A stretch of DNA of 7,595 nt from Deltaproteobacteria bacterium (GTDB taxonomy: Bacteria; Myxococcota_A; UBA9160; SZUA-336). The stretch is taken from contig DAOUZG010000082.1 in NCBI GenBank assembly GCA_030665705.1, positions 1 through 7,595 of the forward strand, in the 5' to 3' direction. Shown one piece after another: positions 4,858-7,595 of the stretch (the stretch's first letter is position 1; every line of letters begins with the position of its first letter). Below the pieces are notes generated by a model, which worked only from the letters and a program-made list of their open reading frames with translations, searched no databases and had not been told where the DNA came from. Made by a program: the position numbers and the translations under genes.

Positions 4858-6450
4858 ATGAAGACCCGGTCCCGCTGGGTGGTCTTCTGGCGCAGGCTGC
4901 AGGGCCCGCTCGCGGCCGCGCTCCTGGTCGGGGCGGGCGCGTTGGGTTTGGCGCTCGCGCGAAGCCTCCTGCCTCCGCCCCCGCCCGATGCCGCCCTTGC
5001 AGAAAGCGTTCTCCGAGGGCTCCCGCTTGCGCTGATTGCGGGCGCTCTCACGGGTCTTGTTGGGGGAGGGCTGGCCTGGCTGGTGCTGCGCCCGCTCGGG
5101 CCGCTGGCGCACGCGATGCGCGAGGTGGCGGAGGGCCGGGCTTCCCCGCCGCTCGAAGAGGCGGGCTCGCGCGAGGTGCGTCGAGCGATCCGATCGTTCA
5201 ACCAGATGCGCGACCGGATTCAGGAGACCCAGCGTGAGCTCGAGGAGATCAACCGGAACCTGGAGGCGATTGTCGCGGCACGGACGCGGGACCTTAGACG
5301 ATCGGAGCAGAAGTATCGGAGTCTGGTTGGGCAGGCGAACGAGGGGATCCTGATCTGGGATCCTGACACGCTTCAGATTCTCGAGGCGAACGCGCGCGCC
5401 GGCGAACTTCTCGGCGTCCGCCCGCGAGACCTGCTCACGCGCGCTTTCGACAGCTTCATTGCACCCCCCGGGCGCCGCCCGGCGCTCCGGGCACTGCGGA
5501 CGGTGTCGCGAGTCGGAGCGACCTCGCTGGACGAGGTCGAGCTGCGGCGGGAGGAGGGGCGAACCTTCCCGGCCGAAGTGGGTGCTTCGCTGGTCCGGTT
5601 CGGCGAAGAGCGCGTGGTCCTCGGCATTCTCCGAGACTTGGCCCCGAAGAAGGACCTCGAGCGCAAGACGGCGCTTCTCAATCAGCAGGTCATGCAGACG
5701 GAGAAGATGACCTCGATCGGGCTTCTTGCCGCGGGCGTTGCGCACGAGATCAACAGCCCCATGGGCTACGTCAGCAGCAACGCGAACCGACTCGTCGAGT
5801 ACGCGAAGCGCCTCGAGGATCTGTTCCAGCAGGACCCAGGCGTTCCGGGCTCGGAACGAACGGAGGCTTACGAGCTCCTCGGTGAGCTCGAGGAGATCGC
5901 GCGGGAGACCCGCGAGGGGGTCCAGCGTGTCACGGAGATCGTGAACGCGCTCCGCGAGTTTGCACACGGGGGAACGAAGGAGTCAACGGACGACTGGGCG
6001 GATCTGAATCGGGTGATCCGGAACTGTCTCACCCTGGTGCACAACCAGATCAAGAATCGCGCGACGGTGGAGCTCGACCTCGAGCCCCTCCGGCCGATTC
6101 GGTGTCATCGGACGCAGATCGCGCAGGTCTTGATGAACCTGCTGCGGAACGCCGCCGACGCGGTCACACCGCCGGGACGGATCCGTATCTCCTCCTACGA
6201 CTCCGGCAGCTCCCTACACGTCGCGGTCGAGGACGACGGTGGTGGAATCGACCCGGCTCACCTCGAACATCTGTTCGAGCCCTTCTTTACAACGAAGCCG
6301 GTCGGCGCGGGGATGGGCCTCGGTCTCGCCGTAAGCAGGGAGATCGTTCGTCGGCACTGCGGCGATCTGACGGTCGACAGCATCGTGGGCCGCGGGACCC
6401 GATTCCTCCTCGAGCTCCCGCGCGAGGCTTCGCCCGACGAGGCCGAGTGA
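4858..6450 (+). CDS. Membrane sensor histidine kinase with HAMP-like, PAS, HisKA and HATPase domains
   Basis: A 530-residue two-component sensor kinase. Two hydrophobic segments (about 18-38 and 52-77) enclose only about 13 residues outside the membrane. A HAMP-like segment (RPLGPLAHAM, about 78-125) and a charged coiled coil follow to about 150. A PAS domain covers about 150-265 (YRSLVGQANEGILIWDP...). The HisKA H-box is GVAHEINSPMGYVSSN with phosphorylated His296. The ATPase has N-box Asn431 (LMNLLRNAADAV), G1 DDGGGID at 459, F-box FEPFFTTK, and G2 GMGLGL at 485. All key residues are present, so it should be active. The start at 4858 is chosen because AGAGGGG precedes it and the membrane segment follows; an earlier GTG at 4759 adds 33 unconvincing residues. 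The tiny external loop suggests sensing in the membrane or through PAS. No response regulator is adjacent, so partner and signal are unknown. Confidence 0.92.
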   Translation: MKTRSRWVVFWRRLQGPLAAALLVGAGALGLALARSLLPPPPPDAALAESVLRGLPLALIAGALTGLVGGGLAWLVLRPLGPLAHAMREVAEGRASPPLEEAGSREVRRAIRSFNQMRDRIQETQRELEEINRNLEAIVAARTRDLRRSEQKYRSLVGQANEGILIWDPDTLQILEANARAGELLGVRPRDLLTRAFDSFIAPPGRRPALRALRTVSRVGATSLDEVELRREEGRTFPAEVGASLVRFGEERVVLGILRDLAPKKDLERKTALLNQQVMQTEKMTSIGLLAAGVAHEINSPMGYVSSNANRLVEYAKRLEDLFQQDPGVPGSERTEAYELLGELEEIARETREGVQRVTEIVNALREFAHGGTKESTDDWADLNRVIRNCLTLVHNQIKNRATVELDLEPLRPIRCHRTQIAQVLMNLLRNAADAVTPPGRIRISSYDSGSSLHVAVEDDGGGIDPAHLEHLFEPFFTTKPVGAGMGLGLAVSREIVRRHCGDLTVDSIVGRGTRFLLELPREASPDEAE

Positions 6451-6524
6451 ACGGCGGCTCCCGGCTGGGCGGGGCCCGACGGCAGCGCGCGCAATTGCCC
6501 GACGGCGAATATCGCGTCGCTCCA

Positions 6525-7595
6525 CTAGGGGATGGGACAGCTCCAGGGTGCCGCAGCGTCGATCGTCTTGAACACCCCCACCGAGCTCGGCTTCACTCCG
6601 GTGCCCCAGTCGAGGCGCAGCGAGCCCGGCGGGTTGTCTTCGAACAGCATGCAGTAGTGGGTGCCGCCGACCGAGAGCTTCACTGCAACGGAGGTCTGCT
6701 TCTCCTCGTCCAGGGCATAGGTGATCCGGTCTCCCTTACAGACAGCCTTGAGGAGCCTCCCGGGCTTGAGGAGCACCAGGCTGCATGGGCCGTTCGTGGG
6801 GTTCTTGTTCAGATACTTGAACCCTTTCAGGCCGGGCGGGTTCCCCAGCGCCTTCCAGCCCACCGTGCCATCGAACGCACCCGCGTCGAGCAAGAAGGTG
6901 TCGGTGTCGTTCGGGTCGACCATGCTCTGAACTATCAGAGTCGCGCCGGCGTCGACCGGAGAGGCCGCGGGGGTTGTGATCGCGGACGCATCGTTCGAGA
7001 GGACGATGATCTTGCGCTTGGTCTCGTCGTCGGCCTTGTCCCTGACTAGGAGCTTCTTCCCTTGCAGGAGCTTGTCTCCCGTAAGCTGCGGGTAGATAAA
7101 GCTCACCCCGGCAACGTCGTTGGCTCGGACGTCCGCGCAGCGCCCGTCGTCGTGGATCAGGAAGTACATGGTCGCGTCGAGCAGGTCCGGGTCGGTCTCG
7201 CCTGAATTCTCGGAGGAGTGGCCGAGGCCGATCGTATGTCCGAGTTCGTGCGTCGCGAGCTCCTCGGCCATGCAGATGTCGTCACGGCCGGGACACCCAT
7301 CCCACCCGTCCGCGAAGGTAATGTCGCCCTCTGTGATGCGCTCGAAGAGAACTCCGTTCACCGAGGTTGACCCGGACGAGTCGGCACAGATGCCCCCGAT
7401 GGCAAGGATCCCCGTACAGAGGAAGGGAGGGTCGATCTCGTCACAGGGGTCTTCGAACACGAGCTTGTTCTGATCGTCGCAGATGTAGAAGCAGCTCGGC
7501 GGGGCCAAACCGCCGTTCTCGAGAATGATGCTGGCGCTGGGAACGTCGGTCCAGGCGGCCATTGCCGCCTCGAGCCCCGCCGTGATCTCCGGCAT
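6525..7595 (-). CDS. Matrixin-like zinc metallopeptidase, 5' end outside the window
   Basis: The visible 356 residues contain the metzincin zinc site HELGHTIGLGH at 116-126 (ligands His116, His120, His126; base Glu117) and a Met-turn candidate, ATMYF, with Met143. This indicates a family M10-type protease cutting proteins outside the cell. The catalytic part is rich in cysteine (35, 39, 51, 60, 70, 101, 108, 153), suggesting disulfides and an exported enzyme. After about residue 172 comes a C-terminal beta-rich domain (GKKLLVRDKADDETKRKIIVLS ... NGPCSLVLLKPGRLLKAVCKG ... YCMLFE ... WSCPIP) with two likely Cys pairs. An ATG happens to be the last codon of the window, but AGLEAAMAAWTDVPSASI is normally interior to the catalytic domain, so signal and any pro-region lie beyond the edge. 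It converges with the kinase gene, leaving 74 bases without a clear terminator. Confidence 0.85.
   Translation of the reverse strand: MPEITAGLEAAMAAWTDVPSASIILENGGLAPPSCFYICDDQNKLVFEDPCDEIDPPFLCTGILAIGGICADSSGSTSVNGVLFERITEGDITFADGWDGCPGRDDICMAEELATHELGHTIGLGHSSENSGETDPDLLDATMYFLIHDDGRCADVRANDVAGVSFIYPQLTGDKLLQGKKLLVRDKADDETKRKIIVLSNDASAITTPAASPVDAGATLIVQSMVDPNDTDTFLLDAGAFDGTVGWKALGNPPGLKGFKYLNKNPTNGPCSLVLLKPGRLLKAVCKGDRITYALDEEKQTSVAVKLSVGGTHYCMLFEDNPPGSLRLDWGTGVKPSSVGVFKTIDAAAPWSCPIP

Noticed and set aside
4786..5967. 393-codon open frame on the minus strand inside the kinase gene
   Set aside because: It is fully antisense to a clearly recognised histidine kinase, is Arg/Leu/Pro-rich with no motif, and is expected in GC-rich DNA with few stop codons.
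6474..6506. Direct repeat gcccgacggc (6474-6483 and 6497-6506) between the convergent kinase and protease genes
   Set aside because: Two copies of a 10-mer in very GC-rich DNA are weak evidence; they form no stem and no terminator or site is evident.
6102..7049. 315-codon plus-strand open frame spanning the kinase end and the protease
   Set aside because: It overlaps two well-supported genes in other frames and has low-complexity Arg/Gly composition with no recognisable domain.

Overview
The window is GC-rich and bacterial. It carries the conserved lipopolysaccharide-export/sigma-54 locus in the order lptC-lptA-lptB-rpoN-ptsN, all on the minus strand, so the host is a Gram-negative (LPS-bearing) bacterium. 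The codon use, the lipoprotein-like LptC, and the matrixin-type protease with a C-terminal domain of a kind I associate with soil 'deltaproteobacterial' genomes suggest Myxococcota, Desulfobacterota, Binatota or a relative. That placement is inference; no rRNA or marker gene is present.

Layout. Positions 1-168 hold a non-coding element with perfect 15-bp terminal inverted repeats, flanked by CTAG at both ends. It is essentially one imperfect palindrome, looks like a miniature transposable element, and sits exactly at the ptsN stop codon. ptsN (165-626) follows, then a 124-bp gap (627-750) filled mainly by degenerate 16-bp repeats, at the place where many proteobacteria carry hpf. rpoN, lptB, lptA and lptC (751-4120) are tightly packed: 6-nt gap, 1-nt overlap, 4-nt overlap. 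Upstream lies a small secreted-protein gene (4257-4535) with a strong Shine-Dalgarno and a perfect 17-bp palindrome (4557-4573) in its leader. A divergent intergenic region (4536-4857) separates it from a plus-strand membrane PAS sensor histidine kinase (4858-6450). The window ends with the convergent 3' part of a matrixin-like zinc metallopeptidase gene (6525-7595, minus), whose 5' end is outside.

How the genes work together. LptB is the ATPase of the LPS-export machine; LptC and LptA take LPS from the inner-membrane LptB2FG complex across the periplasm. rpoN encodes sigma-54 and ptsN the EIIA-Ntr regulator; their linkage to lpt genes is a known conserved arrangement. The histidine kinase has no response regulator next to it. 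Its partner could be a sigma-54 activator elsewhere, but nothing here shows that.

Points for a second look: the palindromic element that preserves the ptsN stop codon, the absence of hpf and kdsC from their usual places, LptC read as a lipoprotein from a TTG start, the 17-bp dyad, and the unrecognised small periplasmic protein heading the lpt cluster. I see no convincing new defence, phage or biosynthetic system.
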